Assembly (NCBI GenBank): GCA_945893075.1
Contig: CAMDDX010000034.1
Coordinates: 1 to 34,950 of the forward strand
Direction: 5' to 3'
Length of the DNA stretch: 34,950 bases
Source: Planctomyces sp. SH-PL62
Lineage (GTDB): Bacteria > Planctomycetota > Planctomycetia > Planctomycetales > Planctomycetaceae
Shown: positions 23,075-31,758 of the stretch, piece by piece
Numbering within the stretch: the stretch's first letter is position 1
Layout: each line of letters starts with the position of its first letter
The notes under the pieces: generated by a model
Databases searched by the model: none
What the model was told of the DNA's origin: nothing
What the model saw: the letters and a program-made list of their open reading frames with translations, nothing else
Made by a program: the position numbers and the translations under genes

Positions 23075-24424
23075 ATGGCGTTCACAGCGTGGCGTTTCGC
23101 AGCGGCTTGGCTGTTGTGGCTGGAATTGCTCGCGCCTGCGTTCGCTCGGGAATTGTTGACGTTTGACCCAACGGCGGGCGGCGAGCAGTTGACCGTCCTC
23201 GCCAAGAGCAAGCTGGAGTTTTGGCAGCCGGAGGTTGCGGTCTCGGAGAAAGGTCCATCACCGGCGGGGCGAGCGTTGAGGTTGTCGGGCGAAGCGGGCG
23301 GCGGGTTTGTCACGAAGTCGAAGGCACTCGGTGAAGTCGATTGGCGGAAGTCGGTGACGCTCGCCTTCTGGGTGTATCGCTCGGCCGAGGAGGCCAAGAC
23401 GCATCCCGCCGTGGTGCTCGACGTGCATCTGATGGAAGAGGATCGGCAAGCGTACTTCTGGCGAAAGCTGGAAGTGAACCACTCCGGTTGGAAGAAGATC
23501 GAGATGCCGCTCGATTGGTTTCGCTGGAGCCACAGCCGCATCCCGCGCTGGGGCAAGGTGCGGAGTCTCGCGTTTCTGTTCCGCGAGTCGGCGACGCTGA
23601 CGATCGATACGGTTTGGACTGAGCCGACGGAAACCACTCGCGGTGATTTCCCATCGGGCGAATTGGTCGCGTCAGTCGCCTTTCCGAACAAAGACAGCGA
23701 GACACAGCTCAGATCGCTTGAGACGCGCGACGTTCAGTTGGTCACGAATGCGAAAGCGTTGGACCTCGAACAGCTTGCCGGGCATCTGGCCTCCGTCGCG
23801 AAGGAGATTCGCCGTGAGATGCCGTTCCTTCCGGAACCGGTACGCGGGCCGGTCTTCGTGATCTTTCAATCGCGCGATGAGTATCGGCAGTTTGCTCCGC
23901 GCTATGCCCGACAGCTTAACTGCGAAGTGAATCCACCAGAGACGGCGGGCTTCACGGTGGAAGGACTTTGCACGTCCAGTTGGGATGCTCAATACGGCAC
24001 GCTGCGGCCGGTTTACACGCACGAGTTCGTGCATGGCTATCTTGCCCGCACGCTGCCTTTGGCGACTCAAGAAGATTGGCTACACGAGGGACTGGCCAGT
24101 CGTTTTCAGCTCACGATCCATCCGCAGGCGAACCTCAATGAGATGGTTCGTGACGGATTGAAGACTCCGATGCGACACGATCCATTGAAACAATTGTGCG
24201 ACGGGCGTCGAGTTGCCACCAACCGATATTGGCAGGCGGCGACGATTTGCCAAATGCTGATGACCGACGAACGCTACCGAGCCGGCTTCCCGGTCCTTCT
24301 CGAACGGCTGCGTGATTCGAAGAGCAATGACCTCGGCCCGCATTTGGAACCCGTGTGGCAGACCGACTTCGACAAGCTGACGGCCGATTGGCGAGCGTTC
24401 TGCGAGCGAGAATTTGGGGAGTGA
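23075..24424 (+). CDS. Secreted zinc-peptidase-like protein
   Basis: 449 residues from the ATG at 23075, chosen because AAGGA lies 8 nt upstream and a signal peptide (MAFTAWRFAAAWLLWLELLA) follows directly; the ORF extends 42 nt further upstream without support. The N-terminal half (about 30-220) resembles a carbohydrate-binding or galactose-binding-like beta-sandwich. The C-terminal half contains YTHEFVHGYLA near residue 325 and EDWLHEGLASRF about 22 residues later. This is the HExxH plus downstream Glu arrangement of a gluzincin metallopeptidase (peptidase MA or DUF1570-like). Both zinc-binding His residues and the Glu are present, so activity is plausible. It is a periplasmic or secreted enzyme; the substrate is unknown. 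It ends 12 nt before a strong palindrome. Confidence 0.8.
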   Translation: MAFTAWRFAAAWLLWLELLAPAFARELLTFDPTAGGEQLTVLAKSKLEFWQPEVAVSEKGPSPAGRALRLSGEAGGGFVTKSKALGEVDWRKSVTLAFWVYRSAEEAKTHPAVVLDVHLMEEDRQAYFWRKLEVNHSGWKKIEMPLDWFRWSHSRIPRWGKVRSLAFLFRESATLTIDTVWTEPTETTRGDFPSGELVASVAFPNKDSETQLRSLETRDVQLVTNAKALDLEQLAGHLASVAKEIRREMPFLPEPVRGPVFVIFQSRDEYRQFAPRYARQLNCEVNPPETAGFTVEGLCTSSWDAQYGTLRPVYTHEFVHGYLARTLPLATQEDWLHEGLASRFQLTIHPQANLNEMVRDGLKTPMRHDPLKQLCDGRRVATNRYWQAATICQMLMTDERYRAGFPVLLERLRDSKSNDLGPHLEPVWQTDFDKLTADWRAFCEREFGE

Positions 24425-24436
24425 GAAGGACAAGTG

Positions 24437-24496
24437 CCCGACGAATGAAAGGAGACGACGAATGCTTCCAATCGTCGTCTCCTTCGATTCGTCGGG
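24437..24496. repeat. Palindrome between convergent genes, possible bidirectional terminator
   Basis: Arms 24437-24459 and 24474-24496 match over 23 nt with two mismatches around 14 nt. It lies between the stop codons of two genes that converge (24424 and 24544). No U-run follows either arm, so a standard intrinsic terminator is not certain. Confidence 0.75.
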
Positions 24497-24543
24497 CTCC
24501 TCCTGCCGTTCCTGATGCGTCTCGGAAAATTGACCGAGATCAT

Positions 24544-27500
24544 TTAACGCGCCGTCGTTGCTGGCGTTGCCGCGCCGCTGAGGCTTTTTAAGTACGCGAA
24601 CAAGTCCGCGAAGTCGCCCGAGCGAAATTCCTTCAGCAATCCACCGGGCATCAGCGATTGTGGCAGCGTGCGGCGGGTTTCGACGTCGCGGGTTTCGATG
24701 CGGAGCGTTTGGTTGGTCGAGTTGCGCAGCAGCACGCCTTCGGCCGATTCGTAGACGATCAGGCCGGTGTGTACTTTGCCTTGCTTGGTTTCGATGAGCG
24801 TCGTTTGGTAGCGAGTCGAAACGTCGCGATTGGGCAGAGCGATCGCGACGAACACATCGTTGCGTGAGAAACGGCTGGTTGCTCCGGCCAGATCCGGACC
24901 AAGTCCTTGCCGCCCGCCGTGACATTGAGCACACGAACGCTTCTCGAAGAGCTTCCGGCCCCGTTCGAGATCACCTGACGGCCAATCGACACCTACGAGT
25001 TGCTCGGTCAGCCACGTCAACGTTTCGGCATCGCCGCCGAGAGCAGACGCGGATTCTGTCGGATACTTCTCGGTCAGGAACTCGGTCCAGCGTTGGATCG
25101 CTTCCGCCTGCGGTCGATAGCCCGGTTGGCCGAAGACGAAGCCGAAGTCGCGTGAGAAGTTTTGCGACAGCAGCTTCGCCACTTTGTCGCGGATCGGAAA
25201 TTCCTTGGGATCGCTACCGAGTCTCCGAAGTGCCCGCAGCAGCGCGATTTGTTCGGCGGGACTTTGGCTTGGTTTGAACTTCGTCAACGCGTCGGCGCAA
25301 GCGGTCAGGACTTCGAGCCGTGACTCTTCCAGCCCCTCAACGAACTTGTCGCGGTCTCGCTCTTCCGGCTGTTGAGCGAGGATGACGAGCACCGCGCCGC
25401 GAATTTTGAATTGCTCGAACTGCCGCCGCAGGAGTTCGCGATGTTCGGGCTGCTTCGATTCGCCGATCAGGAACACGACGTCGTTGTTCCACGGATAGTC
25501 GGCATCGTCCGAGACGGTTTTTACATACGAGTCGATGACCTTCGGCAGCAGGTCTTGCGGTAGTTGCGAGAGAAACAACACATGCCCCGGCCGACCGAAC
25601 TCCGGCTGCGCGACCAGTTGATCGGCAAGTTCGTTGTCGAGTTTCGAGGCCTCGCGATACAGCTCGCCGACGCGGTCGTCCCAGTTGAGGTCTTGCGTCA
25701 TCTTCCGCGCGATAATCTTCGGTTCCAGACGCACGAGACCGCGTGCGATCATTTCGGCTTGAGTTCGATTGCGCGGAATCGGGATGCGAGTCGCGACCAG
25801 CAAGTAATGAATGTCTTCGACGGGATCGCTGTCGTCGGTGATCTTGGCCAGCACTTTGTCGAGTAGCTTGGTGTTCGCCAGCGACAGCATCGCGATCGCT
25901 CGTGACAGCTCGCGATCGACGTCGGCGTCACCGGTCGGGAACGTGTCGGCGAGCTTCACTCGCAGCGGATCAAGGTCGCGTTCAAAGGCCGACAGATCGA
26001 TCTTTGTCGAATACGCCTCGAACGCCGGGACTCCCGACGCCGACACCATGTCGCCGAGCGCCAGGTGCAGCAATCGCGCGGCTTGCAGTTTGAGCGACGG
26101 CGGGTGCTCGCCTTCCAGAATGCTCAGGCTGATTTTCATGGCGTACTTGGTCGAGGCCGGTGAGCGGGGCAGATAGCCGACCGCATACATCAGCGTCGCT
26201 TGCCAGCCCCCTTTCACGACCGCTTGCGACAGCGATTGAAAGCTGGCTGGATCGAGCCGCGCGAGTAATCGCGAGGCGGTCAGCCGATTGAACCGGTCGT
26301 CACTCCCCAGTTGCTTGACGAGTCCGTCCACGAGCGGCGACCAATCGTTGCCGATATCGGCCGACAGAATCGCTTCGAGCGTTGTGCGGTTCACGAGCGG
26401 GTCGCTGTCTCCAAGAAACGTCTTCGCGACATTCACGTCGAGCGGATTCGCATGCGTGCGACCGAGCGACCAGACGGCCTTCGCACGGACTTCGGCGGGA
26501 GTCGCTTTCGACATCTCCGTCGCTTCGGCGGGATCGAGTCCGCCGAACAATTCCGTCAGCACGTCGATCGCTCGCAGTCGCACTGCCGGCAACAAGGCAT
26601 CGTTGTTCGCGGCTTCGAGAATCGGCCCGCGGCCCAGTTGCCGAGCCAGCGGTTGCCAGCGTGCTCGCGACCAACTGGCGAGTGGCTGTGGCGCGGTCAG
26701 ACACGCGGTGAGCTTGTCAGTCGCGGAGGCGTCTTCAGGAAGCTGATCGGCGACGGGTGAGCCCGCTGGATACGACACGCGCCAGACGCCGCCGCGAGTG
26801 CCTCGGCCGCCGACGCTGACGAACAGGCTGCCGTCGGGGCCGACCTCGGCATCGGTCGGCGCAAATCCGTGATCGCCGGCGGCGGAGAGAAACAGCTCCG
26901 GTTCGGTCTTCCACGCGGAGCCGTTGCGGACCAGCGGCAGCGCGAGAACTCGGCCGAACGTCCAGTCGAGCACGAACAACGTTTCGCGGTACTTCTCTGG
27001 GAACTGCCGATGCTGATAACAGACGACGCCGGTTGGTGAACCTCGTCCCGCCGCGGCCACGACCGGCGGCATGTCGAGGAACGTATCGGGACGCTTCCAA
27101 CTGCGCGTCACCCAACCGGCGTGAGAACCGGGCAGCAATTGAATCACGCGCGTCGGTCGATACCACGGCAGCGAGACGTCTCGTTCGTCATCGCTGTCGA
27201 ACGTGAAGGCATCGGCCATCCGATTGAAGGCAAAGTCATAGGCGTTCCGCATTCCGTGAGCGACCACTTCACCGCCGCTGATGTCTGGCTTGAGACGGAA
27301 CAGCACGCCGGATTCAGGCTGCTTGATCGGCGCGTTTGGAAGCGTGACGTACTTGGCATCCACCCCAGAATCGTTGCCGGCGATCAGATACCACCAACCA
27401 TCGGGGCCGCGTTGAATCGAGTGCGCCTGATGCTCGCCGCCGCATTTGAGCTTGAGCAACACATCCGGCGGACCATCCGCTTTGTCATCACCGTCACGGT

Positions 27501-27855
27501 CGCGAAACCGCAACAAGCCTTCGCCGCCGACAGCCAGCAAATCGGAACCGTGCCAGCACATCCCCTGCACGCCGATGGCCGGGCCTTCCGCGAACAACTC
27601 GGACTTATCGGCCACGCCGTCGCCGTCCGAGTCGATCAAGATTTTGATGAAGCCGTTCCCCGCGACGGTGATTCGTCCGCGCGTGTCGATCGTCAGGCAG
27701 TGGATGTCGTGAGCGAGGTCGTCGTCCGCGAACAGCGCGACCTTGAAGCCTTCCGGAGCCTTGAGCGACGGCTCGGCGGCCGGCGACGTGGCGGCCGCTG
27801 CGGTCAGCAGGACGAACCAGAAAAATGAACCGTGATGGCGAAGCAATTGAGACAT
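24544..27855 (-). CDS. PVC-type beta-propeller / HEAT / c-type cytochrome protein
   Basis: 1103 residues from the ATG at 27855, with GGGGA about 6 nt upstream; a longer in-frame start is rejected because it passes through a palindromic element. A signal peptide (FFWFVLLTAAAATSPAAE) leads into a propeller of the PVC sorbosone-dehydrogenase-like type (about 30-380; repeats such as DSDGDGVADKSELFAEG and EVGPDGSLFVSVGG). A long alpha-helical HEAT-like region follows (about 400-950). A single heme site, CAQCH, is near 1000 in a C-terminal domain of the PVC 'heme-binding' type. Family members are periplasmic and thought to oxidise sugars or related alcohols. It has only one CxxCH, compared with five in the cytochrome gene upstream in the window. 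Confidence 0.92.
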   Translation of the reverse strand: MSQLLRHHGSFFWFVLLTAAAATSPAAEPSLKAPEGFKVALFADDDLAHDIHCLTIDTRGRITVAGNGFIKILIDSDGDGVADKSELFAEGPAIGVQGMCWHGSDLLAVGGEGLLRFRDRDGDDKADGPPDVLLKLKCGGEHQAHSIQRGPDGWWYLIAGNDSGVDAKYVTLPNAPIKQPESGVLFRLKPDISGGEVVAHGMRNAYDFAFNRMADAFTFDSDDERDVSLPWYRPTRVIQLLPGSHAGWVTRSWKRPDTFLDMPPVVAAAGRGSPTGVVCYQHRQFPEKYRETLFVLDWTFGRVLALPLVRNGSAWKTEPELFLSAAGDHGFAPTDAEVGPDGSLFVSVGGRGTRGGVWRVSYPAGSPVADQLPEDASATDKLTACLTAPQPLASWSRARWQPLARQLGRGPILEAANNDALLPAVRLRAIDVLTELFGGLDPAEATEMSKATPAEVRAKAVWSLGRTHANPLDVNVAKTFLGDSDPLVNRTTLEAILSADIGNDWSPLVDGLVKQLGSDDRFNRLTASRLLARLDPASFQSLSQAVVKGGWQATLMYAVGYLPRSPASTKYAMKISLSILEGEHPPSLKLQAARLLHLALGDMVSASGVPAFEAYSTKIDLSAFERDLDPLRVKLADTFPTGDADVDRELSRAIAMLSLANTKLLDKVLAKITDDSDPVEDIHYLLVATRIPIPRNRTQAEMIARGLVRLEPKIIARKMTQDLNWDDRVGELYREASKLDNELADQLVAQPEFGRPGHVLFLSQLPQDLLPKVIDSYVKTVSDDADYPWNNDVVFLIGESKQPEHRELLRRQFEQFKIRGAVLVILAQQPEERDRDKFVEGLEESRLEVLTACADALTKFKPSQSPAEQIALLRALRRLGSDPKEFPIRDKVAKLLSQNFSRDFGFVFGQPGYRPQAEAIQRWTEFLTEKYPTESASALGGDAETLTWLTEQLVGVDWPSGDLERGRKLFEKRSCAQCHGGRQGLGPDLAGATSRFSRNDVFVAIALPNRDVSTRYQTTLIETKQGKVHTGLIVYESAEGVLLRNSTNQTLRIETRDVETRRTLPQSLMPGGLLKEFRSGDFADLFAYLKSLSGAATPATTAR

Positions 27856-27913
27856 CCAAGTCCCCGATGATTGGGAAATCCAGTTTTCCGCAATTTGTGT
27901 TGAAGACAAATTC

Positions 27914-27978
27914 GTGAGCCGCGAGAAGCTAGCCGCGGGTCGATGAAAACAACCCGCGGCTAGCGCCTTGCGGCTCAC
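27914..27978. repeat. Palindrome containing the stop codon of the alpha/beta hydrolase gene
   Basis: Arms 27914-27940 and 27952-27978 match over 27 nt with four mismatches around 11 nt (GTGAGCCGCGAG and its complement outside, GCTAGCCGCGGGT inside). The TGA of the hydrolase gene (27975-27977) lies in the right arm. It is upstream of the propeller/HEAT gene. Confidence 0.85.
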
Positions 27979-28985
27979 CGGCTTTTGCGCCGTATGGCTT
28001 GATGCGATGCCGTCTCCGGATTCTGGGCTGGCTTCTCTGTGACGGCATCCACCGGTTGATCGAGTTGTGAGAAGAACGCGATCAGCCTGCGATCGTACTC
28101 ATCGGGATCGACGGGACGGGCGAGATTGTGTTTCGCCTTGGCGACCATCCACAAGGCCGCGGGCTGGCCGATCAAGCGGACGATTTCCTGCGAGACTTCC
28201 GGCAGGACATAAGTGTCTCGTTCGCCGGCGATGATCAGCGCGGGTTTGTTGGCGAGCTGCGGCAGGACTCGTTCCAGCATCGCATAGCGGCAGCGCCGTC
28301 GCCGCTGGCTGACCCAACGCGAGAGCGTGACAGTCGATTTGATGTGCCATTCGGGGATGATCTTCACCAGCGGCGCGGGCGCGGCGATGGAAATCCAGCG
28401 ATAAGCGTGAGCCAGCATCATCATCTCGGTCCCGAACGCTCCCTCGACAGCCACGCGCAGCACTTCGGGACGTTGCGTGGCGACGTATAGCGCCGCGCCT
28501 CCGCCCCGGCTGATGCCAAACAGACCGAGCGGCAGTTCGTTGAGATCGGGACGCGAGTAAACATAGTTGATGACCGTGTTCAGATCGGTGACTTCGTAGT
28601 GCGTCAGCCAGTGCAGCGGTTCGTAGCCGGCGAGCTTGTCGCTGTCGCCGTGGTTGCGAAAGTCGAACGTCAGCACATGGAAGCCGGCTCGCGACAAAGC
28701 CGAACAATACAGCATCGCCGACCGGTGATTGCTGGCGAACTCCGGACAGAACACGATCAACCCGCGCGGCGTTCGTTCCGTGTGACGATACAGGCAACCG
28801 CGCAGAGTGATGCCGTCCGAGGTCAGGGCCGAGAATGGTTCGGCGTCTGGATCGGGAGGCAACGATTCGACGCGGAACGGCGGCGAGTTCTCGATCAACG
28901 CCAGCACGACTCGAATGGCGTGCCATTGAATGAGTACCTCTGCGATCAACAATACGGCCAGTAATCCGCCAATCGTCCAAAACAC
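27975..28985 (-). CDS. Membrane-anchored alpha/beta hydrolase
   Basis: 336 residues from a GTG at 28985 with AGGA about 10 nt upstream. An N-terminal hydrophobic helix (MFWTIGGLLAVLLIAEVLIQW) anchors the protein. The alpha/beta hydrolase fold carries the nucleophile elbow GISRGGG (Ser about 158), a catalytic Asp in GERDTYV (about 255) and His in KAKHNLA (about 285), so all three residues of the triad are visible. Likely substrates are small esters or lipids on the outer face of the membrane; the exact reaction is unknown. The C-terminal Arg/Lys-rich tail ends within the palindrome that supplies the stop codon. FabF lies next upstream but is separated by a strong palindrome. Confidence 0.88.
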   Translation of the reverse strand: MFWTIGGLLAVLLIAEVLIQWHAIRVVLALIENSPPFRVESLPPDPDAEPFSALTSDGITLRGCLYRHTERTPRGLIVFCPEFASNHRSAMLYCSALSRAGFHVLTFDFRNHGDSDKLAGYEPLHWLTHYEVTDLNTVINYVYSRPDLNELPLGLFGISRGGGAALYVATQRPEVLRVAVEGAFGTEMMMLAHAYRWISIAAPAPLVKIIPEWHIKSTVTLSRWVSQRRRRCRYAMLERVLPQLANKPALIIAGERDTYVLPEVSQEIVRLIGQPAALWMVAKAKHNLARPVDPDEYDRRLIAFFSQLDQPVDAVTEKPAQNPETASHQAIRRKSR

Positions 28986-29020
28986 GGTGGTCTCTTCCTG
29001 ATGGCATTCGATGTTTGGAA

Positions 29021-29092
29021 ATCAGCCGGAACGCGCTAGCGTCCGGTTCGCGTAAACATCGAGCAACCGGACGCTAGCGCGTTCCGGCTGAT
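29021..29092. repeat. Perfect 28-nt inverted repeat between hydrolase and FabF genes
   Basis: 29021-29048 is exactly complementary to 29065-29092 around a 16-nt spacer; each arm contains a smaller palindrome around GCTAGC. It lies between the FabF stop (29147) and the start of the hydrolase gene (28985), both on the minus strand. It could end FabF transcription or be a REPIN-like element. Confidence 0.9.
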
Positions 29093-29146
29093 GAGACAAT
29101 GCTCCTTTGGGGGAATGGTCAGGCCAGCCATGCCTAACCCACGGGA

Positions 29147-30433
29147 TCAGTCCCGAAACTCTTGCAGGATCAGCGACACGTTCTGGCCGCCGAAGCCGAA
29201 GCTGTTGGACAGCGCGACTTTGGCTTTGCCCTCGCGAGGCTGATTGGGGATGTAATCCAGATCGCAATCGGGATCGGGATTCTCATAGTTGATCGTCGGC
29301 GGCAGCACGTCGTCGCTGATCGCCAGCAGGCAGGTCATGGCTTCGACGGCTCCGGCGGCGGCGATGAGATGTCCCATCATGCTCTTGGTGCTGGAGACCG
29401 GCGTCTTGAAAGCGACCTCGCCGAGCGCCCGCTTGATCGCCATCGTCTCGGTGCGATCGTTGACCGACGTGCTGGTGCCGTGAGCGTTGATGTAGTCGAT
29501 GTCGTCCGGATTCACCTCCGCGTCGTCCATCGCCATCTTGATGCAGGCCGCCGCACCGCGACCTTCGGGATGGATGTCGGTAATGCGGTACGAGTCCGCG
29601 CTGGAACCATAGCCGACCATCTCGCCGTAGATTTTCGCTTTGCGTTTCTTTGCGTGTTCCAATTCCTCCAGCACCAGGATGCCGGCTCCCTCACCGAGCA
29701 CGAAGCCGTCTCGTTCGCGATCGAACGGGCGGGAGGCTCGTATCGGTTCGTCGTTGCGAGTCGAAAGTGCAGTCAGCAGGTTGAAGCCAGTCACTCCGAA
29801 CTGGTGAATCATGCTGTGAGCGCCGCCGCTGAGCATGATGTCGGCATCGCCCCGGCGGATCAGTTCGGTCGCCTCGCCGAGCGCCTGGCTGCTGGCCGCA
29901 CAGGCCGTGAGACAATTCAAATTCGGCCCCTGAGCATTGAACAACGCCGCCAGATGCGCGGCGGTCATGTTTGGCTCTTGCTGCTTTTCTTTCTCGCCGA
30001 TCAGCAGTTCGAGACTGAGCTTGGTGAACTTCTCAACGTCCAGGTTGCCGTCGCTGAGTTTCGAGAGCGCGATCATGCCCATGAACTTCGGGAAGTCCTG
30101 CTGCCCCTCGCCAGAGCCGAGGTAGACGCCGAATTTCGTAGGCTCAATGTCCCGTTCTTCCAGGCCGGAGTCCCGCATTGCCTGAGTTGCGGCTCCGATC
30201 GCAAATTGGATGTTCCGCCCGCAGTGGTGGTAGAAGTCCGGATTCGGGACGTAGTCGCCGAGACGAAATCCCTTGACCTCTGAGGCGAACTTGGTCGGGA
30301 ATTGCGACGCATCAAAATGGGTAATCGGCCCGACCCCGCTGGCACATTCTTTCAGCGAATTCCACATGTCGCCGACGGTATTCCCGATCGGCGTGATGCA
30401 GCCCATGCCCGTAACGACAACTCGACGTTTCAT
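29147..30433 (-). CDS. fabF: Beta-ketoacyl-ACP synthase II
   Basis: 428 residues from the ATG at 30433 (MKRRVVVTGMGCITPIGN); the open frame runs 49 codons further upstream through a palindrome but has no support. The catalytic triad of KAS II is complete: Cys in LTACAASSQ (about 177), His in NAHGTST (about 316) and His in MMGHLIAAAG (about 352), with the STK lysine before it. The enzyme condenses malonyl-ACP with acyl-ACP in fatty acid elongation in the cytoplasm. FabF-like enzymes also occur in secondary-metabolite and polyunsaturated fatty acid pathways. No acyl carrier protein, ketoreductase or chain-length factor is nearby, so this copy could be either housekeeping or accessory. No clear Shine-Dalgarno sequence is seen. 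Confidence 0.92.
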   Translation of the reverse strand: MKRRVVVTGMGCITPIGNTVGDMWNSLKECASGVGPITHFDASQFPTKFASEVKGFRLGDYVPNPDFYHHCGRNIQFAIGAATQAMRDSGLEERDIEPTKFGVYLGSGEGQQDFPKFMGMIALSKLSDGNLDVEKFTKLSLELLIGEKEKQQEPNMTAAHLAALFNAQGPNLNCLTACAASSQALGEATELIRRGDADIMLSGGAHSMIHQFGVTGFNLLTALSTRNDEPIRASRPFDRERDGFVLGEGAGILVLEELEHAKKRKAKIYGEMVGYGSSADSYRITDIHPEGRGAAACIKMAMDDAEVNPDDIDYINAHGTSTSVNDRTETMAIKRALGEVAFKTPVSSTKSMMGHLIAAAGAVEAMTCLLAISDDVLPPTINYENPDPDCDLDYIPNQPREGKAKVALSNSFGFGGQNVSLILQEFRD

Positions 30434-30504
30434 GCGTTGACCCGTAGCGTTTGAAAACCCCGAAGACCGGGCCACTGTAGCCGTGCCCGTCCGGTTGGGC
30501 AAAT

Positions 30505-30587
30505 CTTTGGAGTGCGGGGTGTCAGCTCCGCTTTGGATTGATTTAGCCGATTGATCCAAAGCGGGGCTGACACCCCGCACTCCAAAG
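30505..30587. repeat. 34-nt inverted repeat between FabF and isoaspartyl peptidase
   Basis: Arms 30505-30538 and 30554-30587 match over 34 nt with one mismatch around a 15-nt spacer. The right arm ends one base before the TAG of the isoaspartyl peptidase gene (30588-30590). It lies upstream of FabF and downstream of the peptidase, so it could end transcription of the latter. Confidence 0.9.
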
Positions 30588-31637
30588 CTATTGCTCGAAG
30601 ATTCTGACCTGCACTTGGCCGTCGCGGGTGATGCAACCGCGATACATCCCCTCGGTGTTGTACGACGGATAGAAGCGGCCCTTGTTGTCGAGGCAAATCA
30701 CGCCCCCTTCACCGCCAGCAGCTTTGAGTTTCTTGCGGATGACTTCATCGGCGGCAGCGTTGACCGGCAGCGATTTGTATTTCATCAACGCGACGATGTC
30801 GTGAGCGACGCAGTAGCGGATGAAGTACTCACCGTGGCCCGTCGCCGAGATCGCACACGCTTCGTTGTCGGCATACGTGCCGGCTCCAATGATCGGCGAA
30901 TCGCCGACTCGCCCCCAGCGTTTGTTCGACATGCCTCCGGTTGAGGTGCCCGCCGACAGATTGCCCGACTTGTCGAGCGCGACCGCTCCCACCGTGCCGA
31001 AGGAAAATCCAGGCAGATGTCGTTCTGGGATTCCTGTTGTCTCCTGGCCTGACTCCTGACCCCTGACCTGCGACCTCTTCTTCTCTTCCTCAAGCTGCTT
31101 CTGAAGCTGCTGCCAGCGTTCCTCGGTGCGGAAGTATTTGGGATCGACAATCTCCAGCCCCTTCTCGGCCGCGAACGCTTCGGCTCCGCGACTGACGAGC
31201 AGCACGTGCTTGGACTTCTCCATGACGGCACGCGCAGCCGTGATCGGGTTCTTGACTGTCGAGACTCCCGCGACGCTGCCGGCCTTGAGCGTCTTGCCTT
31301 CCATGATCGAGGCGTCGAGTTCGTTCCGCCCATCATGTGTGAAGACTGCTCCTCGCCCGGCGTTGAACTGCGGTGAGTCTTCCATCAGCCGAATCGCCGC
31401 CTCGACTGCATCCAACCCGGTCGCGTTCGGTTTGTTGAGCGCGGCGAAACCGGCTCGCAGCGCTTGCTCCAATTCGGTGCGGACACGCTTGTCGATTTCC
31501 GGAGTCATCTCGACTTTGTCCAAGCCGATCCCTCCGTGAATGGCAAACACGACATTCTCAACCACGGCATCCTCCGCGCGAGTGCTGTGAACAATGACGC
31601 TAACCAACAACAGCCCGAACCCAATGGATCGAAACAT
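30588..31637 (-). CDS. Isoaspartyl peptidase / L-asparaginase, secreted
   Basis: 349 residues with a signal peptide (MFRSIGFGLLLVSVIVHS, cleavage near RAED). The Ntn-hydrolase fold of the plant-type asparaginase family is present: FAIHGGIG near residue 32, NAGRGAVF near 91, and the auto-cleavage site with nucleophile Thr about 215 in FGTVGAVALD. The large and small subunits would form by self-cleavage there; the enzyme removes isoaspartyl residues or asparagine. The linker before the nucleophile (about 180-208) is extended by a low-complexity KKRSQVRGQESGQETTG stretch encoded by a repeat-like sequence (31030-31075). A strong AGGGGGG ribosome site precedes the ATG. Downstream a palindrome adjoins the stop. 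Confidence 0.92.
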   Translation of the reverse strand: MFRSIGFGLLLVSVIVHSTRAEDAVVENVVFAIHGGIGLDKVEMTPEIDKRVRTELEQALRAGFAALNKPNATGLDAVEAAIRLMEDSPQFNAGRGAVFTHDGRNELDASIMEGKTLKAGSVAGVSTVKNPITAARAVMEKSKHVLLVSRGAEAFAAEKGLEIVDPKYFRTEERWQQLQKQLEEEKKRSQVRGQESGQETTGIPERHLPGFSFGTVGAVALDKSGNLSAGTSTGGMSNKRWGRVGDSPIIGAGTYADNEACAISATGHGEYFIRYCVAHDIVALMKYKSLPVNAAADEVIRKKLKAAGGEGGVICLDNKGRFYPSYNTEGMYRGCITRDGQVQVRIFEQ

Positions 31638-31705
31638 GATTTCCCCCCTCCAGACATTTCATTCTGGCCGATCGCCGTAAGCCGAACGGCAGGACTTTTC
31701 TTACC

Positions 31706-31758
31706 GTAGCCGCGTTCGCCAGAACGCGGGAGCCCCGCACTCTGGCGAGTGCGGCTAC
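31706..31758. repeat. GTAGCC/GGCTAC palindrome supplying the HpnH stop codon
   Basis: Arms 31706-31730 and 31733-31758 match with compensated differences: GCGTTC-GAACGC in the left arm corresponds to GCACTC-GAGTGC in the right, so both retain their own small palindrome. The terminal GGCTAC provides the TAG stop codon of HpnH (31755-31757). It lies between the peptidase start and HpnH end, both on the minus strand. Confidence 0.85.

Noticed and set aside
29162..30283. 373-codon plus-strand ORF
   Set aside because: Antisense to fabF, whose catalytic residues are all present on the minus strand.
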